From contig NW_023503409.1 of NCBI RefSeq assembly GCF_014529535.1, forward strand, positions 10,416,390 to 10,480,389: a stretch of 64,000 bases of DNA, read 5' to 3'. The notes under the pieces are model-generated. The model had not been told where the DNA came from. It did not search any database and saw only the letters and a program-made list of their open reading frames with translations. This DNA comes from Bradysia coprophila (taxonomy: Eukaryota > Arthropoda > Insecta > Diptera > Sciaridae). This document shows positions 13,293-26,771 of this stretch, piece by piece (position 1 is the stretch's first letter; each line of letters begins with the position of its first letter). Position numbers and translations under genes: made by a program.

Positions 13293-14373
13293 CAGCGCTC
13301 CCACAGTGTCCTACTTTCCTACTTTGTCCTACATTTTGAAAATTCGTCCTACTTGTCCGACTGTCCTACCTTTTTGCTAAACCATTTTCATACATTTCTA
13401 TAAAATAAAACTTTTACTCGGTTCCTACTGTAGTCTGCAGTCGAATTTAATGACCAAGAGTCAACTTGTGCGTGAAAATCACAATCTCACAATCTGTTAA
13501 AAAGCTTAACTTGGAGTAGATCTGGTAGATTCGGATATTGACGAGAATTACTCTTCTGTGACTTACATTTTCGTTCTCGTTCGGGGAATGAACAATTTTG
13601 CGATAATGTGTGAATGGATTCACACATTGTATGAATGATTCGCAAAATTGTTCGACTTCCGTTAGTGATTCATTAGTGGTTGGACTAAGCCTAATCCGTC
13701 CTTTACGTCTATATACTCAGTGAAGAGTATAACCTGAAGTGAATCACAGGGAGCTGGCGTTCCTCATTTTCATTCCACAGCTGAAATACCTATCAAATGA
13801 AGCTAAAAAAAACAAAAAAAGGAATAAACAGAGCTTAGACACTCTTTCCCTACACAGGACTCATGTTAAGTGATTGACCTCGAGAACTAGCGGCAGTCCA
13901 AAAACCAGAGTGGACTGACTATCTTCAGTTGTTTCCGCTAGCCTCTTACACAAGACAGCAGTAAATCTTTCAATTGAACTAGCGTTAGAAGTTTACAAAA
14001 GTGATTGCCATCATGGAAAATCGGGTATCAAAGAAAGCTACATTCCCAAAAAAAGATGAGAAGTAGAAGTAGTCACAGTCAACAAATGAATCTTGTTCAA
14101 TGGAGTCATATTTGATTCATAGGACCACAACACTGGTCATGATATTGGAGATTTCTTGTTTTCATCATTCCGAAAGTATTTAAATTGGTGCTTGTCAGCA
14201 CGAAGAAGTCAAGCCTGAGTGCGAGAAAAGAGGAACAAGAAAGGTAGAATGTCGTAGTTAGTTCGGGCACCGAAATAAAAATATGAACTATGAAGAAGTC
14301 CTATCACTCTTCATGTGAAAATATTGTCCTACATGTCCTACCGAAGTACAGGAAATTTTTAGTGGGACCACTG
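13293..14373. mobile_element. Probable non-autonomous hAT-like element
   Basis: The left end reads CAGCGCTCCCAC; the right end, inverted, reads CAGTGGTCCCAC, a 10 of 12 match of the kind seen in hAT termini. TGTCCTAC motifs cluster just inside both ends. Flanks share only AAACAG, so a clean 8-bp duplication is not demonstrable. No transposase frame is seen inside. The boundaries and the superfamily are inferred. Confidence 0.5.
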
Positions 14374-17300
14374 AAACAGGTGCAAGAGATCAGTGCTTTA
14401 TTTGGATTCTAACCATTTAATTCTATCGTAAAGTCTATCCAGATTGTTTATATTGTCGTGTGGGTTGGGCAGCTGTATTTTTAAAAAACCCCAATTGCCG
14501 AATCTTCTGAAGAAAAGATTACAGCAAAGTTCTAACAACTTTTCAATGTACAGTGAATGTGTTGCAACTAAATATTTTTTAGGATTAAAGTTACCGGTCT
14601 TTTTTGTCATATAACAGACTTTCTCCTCAACTTGCACACTTGCACGACCGACACCCATACATTACTTTCACTGATATAATCATCCGTAAGCCCCCAATAT
14701 TATCCTTTGTTGCTTCATCCTTATTTCCATGAACAGGAACACACTGACCATAATTCACGTTTTTTTTTAAATGAAAACTTTGTCGTCCTCAACCATCATA
14801 ACTCCATAACATAGCCAGTTTTACCATCCCTGCCACACTTTTAACTTCAATGAGCTTAATTTGCTTATTATATTGAATTTTAAGCCAAAGTTTTAGTATA
14901 AATTTAATTCGATAATGGTTTTCTTTCGAAAGGTGTGTTTCACTGTACAACACAACATTTGTGTGGAAGTTTGTGTAAGCGATTTTACCCGTAATCTGAT
15001 TAAAACTTGAAACTATGATTTTGCTGGGTTTTGTGTTAGAGAATATGGATTTAGGGAATCGACTGTAGATACCAACCTGAAAAGGAAATCTTTTAAATTT
15101 TGAAAGCCTACCATCTCATTCCGTCCGAAATCTATTGTTTCTTATAGCCAAATTACGTCATGTCCCCATACTGTTTTCAATCTACCAAACTCTCAAGAAG
15201 TGCCATTGATACAATGAAACGTTGAAGTTCTGTTGTGTTACCATATAGTGCAATAATAGAAATACGAGCTGCAGATTATCCGAATGAGCTTTTCATGTAA
15301 GTCAATAAAGTGTCGACCTACATTTTTTCACTTTTTTTTTGAAGAAGCCTTAACTCACTATATTCCGTTCATATTTTACAGAACTTTATTGTTCATTCAC
15401 AATACCGCGCGGCAACTGGTTGACTTTAATCCTACCTCTCTCACACCTTCAAATCGGATGTAGACCAAAATGACTTTCACACATATAATAACAACTAACT
15501 ACACGCCAGTACTAGTACTTAACAAACTCTATGAGAGCACAAAAACGAGAAGAACGAAATATTTTACTTGTAGTAGGAACAACTTTTAAATTGCTATGGT
15601 AATTTATTCATTCACAGTTTTTTTTATTGTGTGCAACGAATGCCGAGAATACCTTACAGAACTTAAAAAACAATTTTTTATTTTGCCGAGAATATATTTT
15701 TAATGAAATTCTCCAACAAGTTTTATGTTTAAAGTGAATTTAGTTCCAATTTCTATTTTCTCTCTTTTCGGAACAAAGAATGAAAAAAAACATTCTTCAT
15801 CAAAGTTTCCCACAGAAAATGCTTTGTAAACGTATTTACGACAAAGTAAATTTACAACGTCGTTGCGTAGAACAATCCGCTTTAATCTCTTCTCGGTACA
15901 GTCTTTATTTTTTTCGGAAAAGCTATGCAGATTTCTATTCTGGTACAACTGAAATTGAATTATTTTTTGTGTAGCAACTAGTCCGGAAAGCATAGGCGAA
16001 AATGTAACACCAAAATGCAAAGGGAAATAAGGATGTGTGTTGGCGTTATCGTATTTTTTGAAGTCCTCCATGTAAACATATAATGTGAACACATTGCCGC
16101 ATAGCACAGTTCCCTTCTGCACACAAGATATTCAAGCCTGAGACATTTTACGCGAGCAGCAATTCACAAAATTTATCTTAAATAATGAAGCTAAATTACT
16201 TGCTCGCAAATTTGATCCTTAAAGACACATTATAAATCTTCAACCTACTGAAATTACAAGCTGCTTTTTGTCTGCAGAGCACAATGACTGTGAGCACCAC
16301 CCACACTCTAATTGTCGTTTACCGTTAAGCTAATGAGTAATTAGACGAAACAATTTTTGCTATACCGGTGTTCCACGTAAAACAAAATCAATAAAAGAAA
16401 TTATTTTTAAGCGATTCGTATCGGTATGACGAGAGAAATTTGCCCGACACGAAGTGCAAGCTCTAATGTACTACGGCATTATGTAAAATGACTGGGTGTG
16501 GGTGGTGGTATTTTGGGCAGCAACATTTTGGATAAAATTTGTTTCCAGATTAATTCGAAACATTTTCTACATTGATCCGATTTGTATCTGCATTTCGAAA
16601 TGAATTATTGTATTAAAAAGTTTACCAACTTCATGATCAGAATTTAAAAGCTGCTTGCTACGTAGAGCTGCGCAAACTAGTCCGACGATTGCCCATGTCG
16701 GTATGAGTTCGAACCCGGGCCGGCTGGACATTTTTGGGCGTCGTCCAGAAACAAAATGATTTTACAGTGGATGACATGATGAAAATTAGAGTTTTTGTGT
16801 TGATCCGAGGCGAAGCCGAATGGATTTTAGAAGAAAAGCGACACCGTCTTACCTTCTTACTCGTATTTATTGGAAAAAGTTTTTCTTATTGGCAAACTAT
16901 CGACAAACAGATTTGTTGTCATTACATCATCTCATTGGTCCGGCATTTTCTCGCCACCCGCACAGCTCTATGCCACTGCTCCAGAAAAACTACAAAGTAA
17001 ATGTAGATATAAGAAGAAACAGCACGTAATCCAACTACAAACGAATTTGTTTCCAACTTATTTCGCACAATGGTTGCATATAAATTTCACTTCTTAAAAA
17101 CAGTGAAAATATTTCAAGAACAGAAAACCAATTTTCCGCATATTATGCTCCGTTTTTCAGCGATTTTTTTTCCTCCCGTCATATATACAATAAATAGAAG
17201 AACTAAAACATTTCATTAAACTCACACCAGACACTCAATAATTTTCCACCTAATTTCTCGAGCGTAAGTTTGATTTTCATAATAACATAGAGAGAGAGAG

Positions 17301-17915
17301 AGAGAGAGAGTAAAAAAAACCTTTTAAAAACCTCTTGAAAAATGTAAATTTCTTTTTCCATCATCACTAACATTAAAATATGAAAAAAAAATTCCACCCC
17401 TCCCTCATCATCACCACCAATTTATACATGAGTTTATAAATAAAATAGAAAGAGTGAAGCAGATTTTCCTTTTTATATTCTGTAAACAAGTTTCCGTTGC
17501 TTTTACCAGCTTTTTTTTCTCTCTTGTTATTTTGTTACAGATGTTTTCGACTACTTTATTGTTCTTAAATTCTCATTGTTTATGACAAAAATAAAGAATC
17601 AGCACAGCGTTAAAACAAAACTTTTAATATTTTTCCATGTAATTCAATTTTATTTGACGTCGGCAAACACATTTAAATATTTGTGATAAACCATAAGTGG
17701 ATTAAAAATTTAATTTGAAATTTATTTTAAATTTCACATTCCCATTGGTGGACGGACGATATTGCACACACAGAGTATATGCACACACCGATTCAACAAT
17801 AGTTTTACGAATTTTTGTGTGTTTGAATTTTACCATGTGAAACCTTTGGTTTAAAAAGCTTTTCTACTGAGTTTTCTGTCCTCGACAAATATAATCTGTT
17901 TCGTCATAGTTATTT
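14374..17915. other. Gene-free stretch with simple repeats
   Basis: A GA run is at about 17,290-17,310. A tRNA-promoter-like box B (GAGTTCGAACCCGGG) lies near 16,707, without a convincing box A or cloverleaf. A minus-strand frame at 15,700-16,122 (140 codons) matches no family I know, has no splice or start context, and is probably chance. Confidence 0.45.
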
Positions 17916-18038
17916 ATCTACCAAGGTAGGTATGAAGGTATTTTTTCGCACTAGATGTCGATTGTCGATCCGAGGCGAAGCCGAGGTCGACAAGACGTCG
18001 TGTGCGAAAAAATACCGGCATACCTACCGTGGCAGATA
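17916..18038. repeat. Palindromic element with CCGAGGCGAAGCCGAGG apex
   Basis: TATCTACCAAGGTAGGTATG pairs with CATACCTACCGTGGCAGATA across a 123-bp span. The central apex is CCGAGGCGAAGCCGAGG at 17,970-17,986. Outer sequence at about 18,038-18,085 pairs again with 18,480-18,525 (TTTTTCGCAATT and its inverse), so this may be one arm of a larger fold-back. The same apex appears at 29,071. Confidence 0.8.
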
Positions 18039-18261
18039 CAACGTTTTTCGCAATTTCGGGCCATAATCACCTTTCCAATGCAAAATATTAACAAAATTTC
18101 TACCAAACATTCACATGCAAACATGAATTCATTTGAACGATCAAGCAACCTGTTCTATATACACATTGCAATGTGATGTATAGAGACGCGCTAAATAAAA
18201 TCAAGTAGTCAATGCTTAGTATGTACGCTTCAACAATACGTTCTGTATAATTGTGTGACTC

Positions 18262-18331
18262 TGTAGCCGAATGGCTATAGTCGTTGCTTGGTGTTTGGAA
18301 GAATTTTGGTGTTGGGTGTTCAAATCCTGGT
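18262..18331 (+). repeat. tRNA-like internal promoter (box A and box B), SINE-like remnant
   Basis: TAGCCGAATGGC fits a Pol III box A and GTTCAAATCC fits a box B, about 53 bp apart in the right order. The acceptor and T stems do not pair well and no clear anticodon arm forms, so I do not call a functional tRNA. A tRNA-derived SINE head or tRNA relic is the likelier reading. Confidence 0.4.
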
Positions 18332-18627
18332 TTGTGCAAAGTTTTTATTTATAAAATTTAGTCTTTCTTAAAGGTACTGAGCTATGTAGCGTGCGAAAAA
18401 AATGTGAAAAAGCCCAAGTGCGAAAAAATAATCAAAAACGCACTGTGAAATAAATACCTTCAAAACGACATTAAATGGATGCATGGAAAGGTGATGATTA
18501 TGGACCGGAATTGCGAAAAAATATTAAATCGAATCATTTTCGTTCATGAAGCAAACATAATTTAATGATGTGCCTCCGTTCACAGGTTAACACGACACAT
18601 ACAAGCGATTTTAGGCGATTTCCTAAT

Positions 18628-18757
18628 GCTGAAAACAGACGAACCGTTGTGAATCTGTTTCGATCAAATTTTTCATTGTTTCAATGTCGTTAACTTAACA
18701 AGAGAACAAGGATAATTTGATCGAAACAGATTCTCAACGCTTCGTCGGTTTTCAGCA
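18628..18757. mobile_element. 130-bp MITE with TAA target duplication (PIF/Harbinger-like)
   Basis: About 43 bp at each end form strong inverted repeats (TGCTGAAAAC... and GAATCTGTTTCGATCAAATT), differing at only a few positions. TAA lies directly outside both ends (18,625-18,627 and 18,758-18,760), as expected for a TWA-targeting element. No coding capacity. Confidence 0.75.
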
Positions 18758-18789
18758 TAACGTCAAGGGCGCGTACAACAATTGTTTTG

Positions 18790-21300
18790 CGTTAAGTGAC
18801 AACTGTCAAAGTTCACTATCCACCTCTCTACTCTACCCATATCTGCGATATGGGTAGCCTTGTTAATACTGTCAATTCGCCTAGGGCTGTTACTGCTGTT
18901 CCAATAAATATATTTTATGACTTAAATCGTTGTCGAAATTCGGATTTCTCGAAAAATTAAAAAAACGATGCGGTCAGTTAAAAAAAACATTTGAACAGGG
19001 ACTGGTAAATAAAAATCAAAAATGTTCTAATCGACAACTACAAAATATATTCTAAGTTATTGTGACCTGGGCCTCGTTCTTTTGTCCACGAATAATTCAT
19101 TAGACTATTTGAACGGTTTTTAGAGGAAATGTCACACTATATCCTTATACTCTTGTACTCTCGTGTACTATGTTTACGAGAATATATTACAAAAACCGTA
19201 CAGTAAAAGGGAAGCGTATAAATAAAGCTATTCGTATAAAACTTAATAATGTTTCTATGTCACTTCTGTTTTATGTGTTTTTATGCTTGCATAGCAAAAA
19301 CTGTTTTTGCAGCTTTAATTACTTTATGTTATGATGTGATGACAAAATAATATGAGGACGAGAGAAGAAGAAGAAGAAGAAAAAAATATTAAAAAGATTT
19401 CCATTTTAATAAACTTTAGCGTATAAGAATTGCTTCATACACACACCGAACGAAAGCTTATTTGCAAAAGTTTAATATAATGCGAGCGGTACATATACAT
19501 ACACTGGAAGTGGGTTGAATGGAAATAATAAAGCTTTTTCCTTTGAAGCATGTAATTTTAGGCATTCATGACATTAATTTGCTATAATATAATACTAGAT
19601 GGATATAGCCAGGACCAGATGGTAAATATTCATTAAATTAATGCTTAACTTTCGTTCCAATATACGTCAGCGGTTGGGAAACTTTTGGAGAAGTTATGCA
19701 AAAAGTGAGATTATTCACAAATGATTTTGTGCAAAAAATCAATTATCTTCTTCTCTATGTTGACTTTTTGTCGAATAGCGCAAACCAGGGAATATCCATA
19801 AATCTGGTCCATCTTTTCGACGATTTTTCAACCCCTTGTACACCTGTTAACGTTAAAAAATAAAATCTCAACTCAATGCTTCCACATTAGTGGTCACATT
19901 AATGTGAGCTGCTGTCACAACCATCTTCAACCGCAATTTATTGGCCAGTAAGGCACTGAGTAAGACACTGACCCGATAGTTTGTCTATAATCAAATTTTG
20001 CGTTAAAATTGAAATTTCTTTTAAAAGATACTCCACTCCCTGTCCCACTTTTCGTTAGCCATTCCCGAAATTTATGGATATTCCCCTCAGGACATAACAG
20101 TTAAAAAAATAAATTGCTTTATAATCGCAGTAATAAATTATAATTATAATACGAATATGCTGCCCCTCAATTGGTTGATAATAAATGATTCTGTGCGGAC
20201 ACACATTTATCGAAACTCCATATTAGTTTCATTACAAATATCGTTCGTCGGTTAAGGTCTGCTGGAAATATTCGACCATCATTATTTACACTGAAGTAGT
20301 TTGCTGAATTTTAAATTACCGAATGAAAATCCACCAATCTATGCTCGAAATGCGCGGCGTCAGCTATATAAACCGGAATGCGATAGAGTTTCCCACTTTA
20401 TTTTTCCTATCATTGCATAATCGAGATCAACTACACATCTACATTAAGTAGCTTTTCTATTCACAATATGGCTCTATGTATATATATGGATGTATATACG
20501 ACGTCCATCGGAGCATGGAGCATGGAAATCTGTGTAAATAAAAATGATTACATAGATTCCCTGTGCGCTGTGCTCTCCTCGCTTTATTCTCTTTTCGTCA
20601 ATCGATAAACATTTCACAGAGAAATGGTGAATTTGTTCTGCAAGTTTCGTTCGATGCGAAAAGCTTTTGCTGTGAAAATATTTGCGAAAATTTTTCACAG
20701 CTGGCACTGCAAATTCGGCAACCAACTCCAGACATTTTCACATTAGCGCAGCCTGTTTCATCGATTTTTCAACATGTGGCATTACACCATTCAAACGTTT
20801 TGTTTACGTCTCATTTTTTATCCGACACAGATTTGTGTGAACGGAAAATGTTACATTTTCAAATGAATTTCCGTGCCTCTTTGTTTCATTAAATCCAGCA
20901 ATTATTGTTTGAAAAAAGAAATTATTTTTGGGAACCGGTCACACACATTTATTGGCGCATTTGTTGTGAAAACGGTGGTGGTGCCTGATTCGAATGTGGC
21001 ACCAATTCTTATACCAATCGCGTCTATTTATCTCACTTCAGTTACGTGAGATAAAAACAGTTCACCGGAGACCACTCCGTTCATACATTAGTTATAAACA
21101 TCTTTACGTCATCGCAGTTATTAGACATTTTTTTTGTACAGCAGCAGCATCCCAAATAGAAAAGTCCAGCGTAGAAATTTTCGTATCAGTTTCAAACTAA
21201 TTTTTGTGGATTTAATTGATGACTGTGCGGTGCTGATTGAATATTTTATCGAACAGTGGAACATTGCTAGGTGAATTTTGGATCGAAAGATTCGAAGTGA
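18790..21300. other. Gene-free stretch upstream of syndecan exon 2
   Basis: No exon encoding a signal peptide is recognisable here. A TATATAAA motif lies at 20,365-20,372. A donor-like GATT|GTAAGG at 21,320 and an AAAG|GTGTGT at 21,355 could end a 5' untranslated exon of syndecan, but neither is preceded by an in-frame ATG. Promoter or UTR identity is speculative. Confidence 0.3.
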
Positions 21301-21528
21301 ATATTTGGTGGAATTGATTGTAAGGAATTTCTAATCGAATTTGTGTCAACAAAGGTGTGTTTTGTTCATTTTCTTTTTTTCAGTTGTCACAAGAAGGACG
21401 CGTTTATCGCTAAATTTTACCTGTTCCCTTTTATTACGCAATTCAAAATACGGTGTTCGCCCGTCACACTAATTACCTCCTTTGTGGCGGAAAAATCATT
21501 AAAATTTTCTTCATTTTATTTGTTCCAG

Positions 21529-24500
21529 AAAACCAGTTCAATATTACAAAGCAGTTCGGTTGCACCAGTGTCGACGAGTCATAGTACGCCACGGGATGAA
21601 ATATACATTGATGATGAAGGCCTCGAAGGTTCTGGTGGACGAGGAGAGGTAAATATTTTATTTTAATTCAGTCTGGCAAAATTTAATGGCCGCATAATGC
21701 CAACAGCACTTTTGGGGGGTAATAAAAGAAATTGGGTAAGGTAATGAACAAACTCATTGTTTTTGGTGTGTATGTGCAAGGTATGGCAAATATAAAATTC
21801 GTCTGCAAGAGGGTGGGTATAGTTTTGACGTGCAATATTGATTTTCTTATTGTAAAATGTAGGTGTATGCGAAACTAGGCTATATGGTCGAGCACGTGTT
21901 CTATACCAGCAACTGTAGCATCGATTCGGATTTTTGTATGATGAAAGTCTTGCTGTTTGATTAGAGATTAAAGTGCTTTTGGGGGTGTTGTTTGTGAAGT
22001 GTCCTCTTTGAGATTACAGTTTTGGTGTCAATTTGTGTCATTTCATCGATATATATACAATCGAATCAGCAATTTTTTCATTGAAACGACGACGGGGTAC
22101 TAGACAGAGTGTTGTTAAGCGCGTAGGTTGATTTTTCCTTTCTCATTGAGTACGTGATGGTAATGTTAATATAATGAATTACAATAATTGAAGAGTGCTA
22201 CGTCAGCACTCCTAGTCACTCTTTTTCCATGGCAACTAGAATCTAGTGTAGGTAGGTAGGAGTTAGAAGTCTGTTATCATTCAATTTGCTGCAATTACTA
22301 CCACGACCGAAAGGGCATATTAATGTAGAAAAACCTTTTCACAACGCTGAAACTTCGGTTGCTGTAAAAAATGTTGTTTTTACCTCGGGAAAAAAGTTGG
22401 AAATTGGATTAAACGACGCCCTCGAAATGCAATTTCTAACTTTTATTCCCTCGTTGAACCAATAACTATTATCATTCGAAGAAATCGAAGCGACCACGAG
22501 TTACCTGCCACATACTATTATTCATTTGTTATCGATAACTACGACAAAAATAATGCCAAGCTCTGGTTAATATGGTCCTTTAGGTAGTAAAATGCATGTT
22601 AACAAAATTGAAGTACAAGATTTGAAATCAACCGATTAAAAGTACTTTAATCGATGGAAGTAATAGACCTGATAATAAAACTGGTCATATGCTTGCCGTC
22701 TGTAATAGGCTAATATTGCAGCAAAGCTTTCTTTGCTTCGAGCTCCAATTCAACAGAAAAAGCTTGATTTTAAAGCATGTGGATTCAGGTTATCTTACAC
22801 AAAGAGAGTAAAAGGTCAAACCATCACTCTGCCAGCATTCTTACCGTTGCATTTCTCAATCTCACTAATTTCATTTCCCTACTTCCAGATTCACGACGAT
22901 CTAGAAAAAGAACCCGAATATTCCGGTTCTGGATTCGGACCAGACGATGAAGATTCGTCCAGCAGTCATCACACGCCGCATCACAATACAAATACAAACA
23001 ATCGCAAAGACCAAACCGATTTGGAATTAGGTTCAGGTGATAATGGCGACGATGAGGATGATTTTACAACTGATGTTAAACACACAGACATTGATCCAAC
23101 AACTACAGACGATGAAGACGTAGACAGTCAGTGCATGGCTTTATTTTATTTAATTTTTAATTTAATTTATTTTCCACATCGAACGTACTGATCTACGATG
23201 AACGTTTTGTTTGGATAGGTCGGAGTCATCTGTTATCGATACAGAGAGAGAAAGAGAGAAAATAAGCGATGAGCTCAGTTAATCTTATCGATAGCAACAT
23301 TATACGGTTAAAGTAATGAAGTAAAAGATTATTGGATCGAACGCTAGGCGTTACTGTAAACAATGAAAGTAACCGACTCATTGATTATGTGCCGACACGC
23401 CTTGCTGTTTCTGAAAAGTTAATTGATTCTCGGTCGAATCTATAAATTGGTTTTTTGGCATAAACATCGTATTTTCCATTCACCGCGCGCCGAATATTTT
23501 TTGTGTATGTGCCCGACCATCGCATAAAAATTTATTGCGCTCAAATATCCAAACGAAAACGTTCAACGTAAATCGTTCAAATTGCGAATAAGAAAAGCCA
23601 AACCAGCTCAGCAATTTATTTTGATTTAAATTAAACAATAGAAATGAACAAGATTCTAAACATCGCAAAAGAGTAGTTCATCTAAAATAATGATCATGCG
23701 AAGCGAAGGTAATTCGTATAAAAACCGCATGATAAATTTAAACAAGATGTTCCTGTTGTTCGTTTATACCTACTTGAGCACAATGTTGGAATATTTTCAG
23801 CGAAGAAAAAAAAAATTATTTTCATTTTCAAATTGAACATTATTGCGAAAACTTGAATTGTGGTGGCAGAGGAATTAGCACTTTTCAACTGAATGTTAAA
23901 TACGTTCAATTAGTTGATTGATGCGCAATATATGGCACAGCATGTGGCAATGCTGGAATTTTCTACTGAAAAGTTGGAAAATGAAAACGAACAGCCTTGC
24001 CGTGACGGACACTCATATTGTTAGATCTTATCGTGTTTCGCTTTTCTTTCGGTTCGATGATAGCGTGACGTGATGCAATATGTGGTGCATTAGAACGTAT
24101 AATTAATTGAATGCTGAAATTTCGAATTTGTCTTTTTCGTTGAGTCTGGCATCACGGTCAGTTCTTAACATTTTTGAGATACTTACGTTGCAGATGTAAC
24201 ACGAATGGCCTTGTCCCCTCTTTTAATTTATTTAAAGACAATTTTCAATCGTTCAATTATGTTTGCAATTAAATGCTCAGTGTTCTTGACGTGAAATGTC
24301 ATTGACAGTAAATTGAGCCCTCGTTTTGAATTGCCGCTTTGTGTCGGTGGAAGCAAATTTCAGTTCAAAAATTTAATCGTTTGTCGATTCAGCACGGTTT
24401 CATATTTTCGACGATTTTAAGTCGACTTTCAATTTGATTCCATTGAAAGAATTTGATGTTCAATGGGAATATGAAGACAAATTCTACAAATAACGTATGC

Positions 24501-26771
24501 GTCGAAAATTTCAGTCAATATGATCCTACCAATCTCTGCTAGTCTATGCAATAATCGTTTGGAATGAAAAAAATATTTGACAAATTACAATAAATTAACA
24601 GAAGCAAATTAAATCAATTGCTGGTGCTGGTTGGCTCGTCTTTTGTAACCATAACTCTATTTTAACCGAATCTTTGCCATAATAATTTTATGTGAAATTA
24701 TTTAGAGAAAAAAAAACTGAAAATAGTTCATTCACGTGACAGAGAAAAAAAGATTTAAGAAAAGAAGAACTGAGATTGCGTTGTACTTCGATAAGGTACA
24801 GAGAATATCGTTGAATGTGCAGTGCATGTGTCTCACTCGAGACATTTTAGTCAAAAAAAAACTACTTTTTTTAAAACACATCTTTAGCGTCGAGGTATTC
24901 CCTGGCATATCTGAGTTTGAATTAGTTTTCGATTTCGAAACCGATTCCTCCTTTGAATCATAAAACTAGCGAATGCCTCAGTTATCCATAATTTTTATCT
25001 TATACTAGAAAATGTTAGTTTTTTTCGTTCATTCATTCATTCATTCATTCATTCATTTATAGTTTCATCATCCGTTCGTTCGTTCATTCATTCATACATT
25101 TCATTCATTCATTTGTTTGTTCATTCATTCATTTGTGTTACCATAATATAGTCGTTCCTAGAGCTGCTGTTAGATGTTTGTTGTTAACTGTACCTTTTTG
25201 TTGATTAATTTTACCGTTTTTGTTTGCACATTAAAATCTTATTACGTTCATTATTCACATCTGTTCATATAATCGTACTCATACGTGATTCAATTCATCA
25301 AACTTTCTGTTATCTGATTTACATTCCTTTTCTGCATCTTCTCCTCAATAATGAGCATTTAATGCCTAGCCTAGTCGTTCGTTATTATATAGCAATTAAA
25401 CAGCCGAACAATACAAACCTCATAAAGAAAAACATTTTCTTCGTCAATATTACACAAAAGTCTCCGGATCGAACTTTACTTTGCAGCAAAGTTTTTGTTT
25501 TTTTGTGTTTTTTTTAAATCGATTTTACGGAAACCGAGACGCTATTTTGCTCTAACACAATTCTTCTTCTAGTCGGTGAACCAAACATTGGAACTGAAAG
25601 AAAAACAAATACCGGTCTATCGCCGAGTCGAGACGAGAACGAAATCGATTTGGATCCCGATCACACAAGGCACGGTCAGCCAACAGAAAAGGTGTCCGGA
25701 ACCGGTCAAGATAACCAAGAAGTGCTCATCATGAACACAAAGAGCGAAGATCGGACAGCTAGCTTCTTTGCACAGCCGGGAATATTGGCGGGTAAGTTTT
25801 CGATTTTGATGAAATTGTTTGATGTTGGGGGAAAGGTGTATCGGCTTAATGGGTCGTGTTCGATTATTGACTTCGTGATGAAAAAAACTAAAATTTTGAG
25901 AAATTTTGCTCAAGAGTCATGTACACCTTAAAAAGCCGCCGTGTTTTCAATCCCTTATCTGCTTAGTCCACTTTGTCCCGTACACTCATATCTTGTTACT
26001 CACACATCAATGTGAAACACATTGAATGTGTGGAGCAAAGTTGGACTAATTAAATAAGAGATGGGTAACACGGCGGCACTTTCAGGTGTTCATGACTGTA
26101 AAGTAAAAATAATTCTCTTCCTGACGCCTATTTGATAAGGAACGTAGTTTCGTTAGGCTTACAGGAAAGGACAAACAAATTTTAGCCGAAATTTGCTTCA
26201 TCTGATTTTCAGCTGAGTCACTCATACGAACAAAACTGACTATGTTTATACGGTTCTACCACTAGACGTGCGTGTGCTGTTAAATCCGTATAAGGCAAAA
26301 GTGCAAATACCGGGAAATTTCTCTACCGTAAGGCAAATTCTATCATTTGATCCTGCAAGGCAAATTGCTTTGTTTGATTGGATTGCTCATTCTGTTTTGC
26401 TATCTGCACCTTATAATCAGTTTTTGTTTGTATGAGTGAATCAGCTGATAATCAGATGAATCGAACTTAAGCCAATGCTTATCCTGTGCAAAATTATTGG
26501 TTTTGTTGTGGAATGCATGTCCCAGCGACGACACATATCCTGACCCATTGTCAAATAAATTCCAAAATTTCAACTGAAAATCAATTTTTCTCTTCCAGCT
26601 GTCATCGGCGGAGCTGTCGTCGGACTATTATGTGCAATTTTAGTGGTAATGTTCATCGTATATCGAATGCGAAAAAAAGACGAAGGTTCGTACGCATTGG
26701 ATGAACCGAAACGATCACCTGCCGTCAATTCCTATGCAAAAAATGCAAATAATCGTGAATTTTATGCCTGA
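21529..26771 (+). CDS. Sdc: Syndecan (5'-incomplete, four exons)
   Basis: Type I membrane heparan sulfate proteoglycan, a cell-surface co-receptor for ligands such as Slit. Exons by splice phase: 21529-21648, 22889-23126, 25573-25791, 26599-26771. Exon 1 here carries the acidic DEIYIDDEGLEGSGGRGE; exon 2 has EYSGSGFGPDDED and LELGSGDNGDDEDD, acidic Ser-Gly sites for glycosaminoglycan attachment. The last exon encodes the transmembrane helix (AVIGGAVVGLLCAILVVMF), the basic YRMRKKDEGSY C1 region and the C-terminal EFYA PDZ-binding tail. These match fly syndecan so closely that the family is certain. The ectodomain middle is diverged and low-complexity. The signal peptide must come from an upstream exon ending in phase 0; there is no ATG between 21,341 and 21,540. 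Introns hold fold-backs at 25,915 and 26,197. Confidence 0.95.
25915..26097. repeat. 183-bp fold-back/MITE in the last syndecan intron
   Basis: AGTCATGTACACCTT at the left and its near inverse at the right bound a stem that continues through GCCGCCGTGTT and TTAGTCCA. There is no obvious target duplication. It lies only about 125 bp downstream of the exon ending at 25,791. Confidence 0.75.
26197..26460. repeat. 264-bp fold-back in the last syndecan intron
   Basis: TTCATCTGATTTTCAGCTGA at the left pairs with TCAGCTGATAATCAGATGAA at the right, and pairing continues through the CACTCATAC region. It ends about 140 bp before the final syndecan exon. Confidence 0.75.

Noticed and set aside
15700..16122. 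Minus-strand frame of 140 codons
   Set aside because: No recognisable motif, no splice sites and an AT-driven residue composition; compatible with chance in 64 kb.
16660..16735. tRNA-like GAGTTCGAACCCGGG segment
   Set aside because: Only the box B half is good; a cloverleaf cannot be built, so I do not list a tRNA.
21343..21528. Open frame upstream of syndecan exon 21529 as its N-terminus
   Set aside because: It begins with GTG, contains no ATG and no signal peptide, and ends at a clear TTGTTCCAG acceptor, so it is intron.
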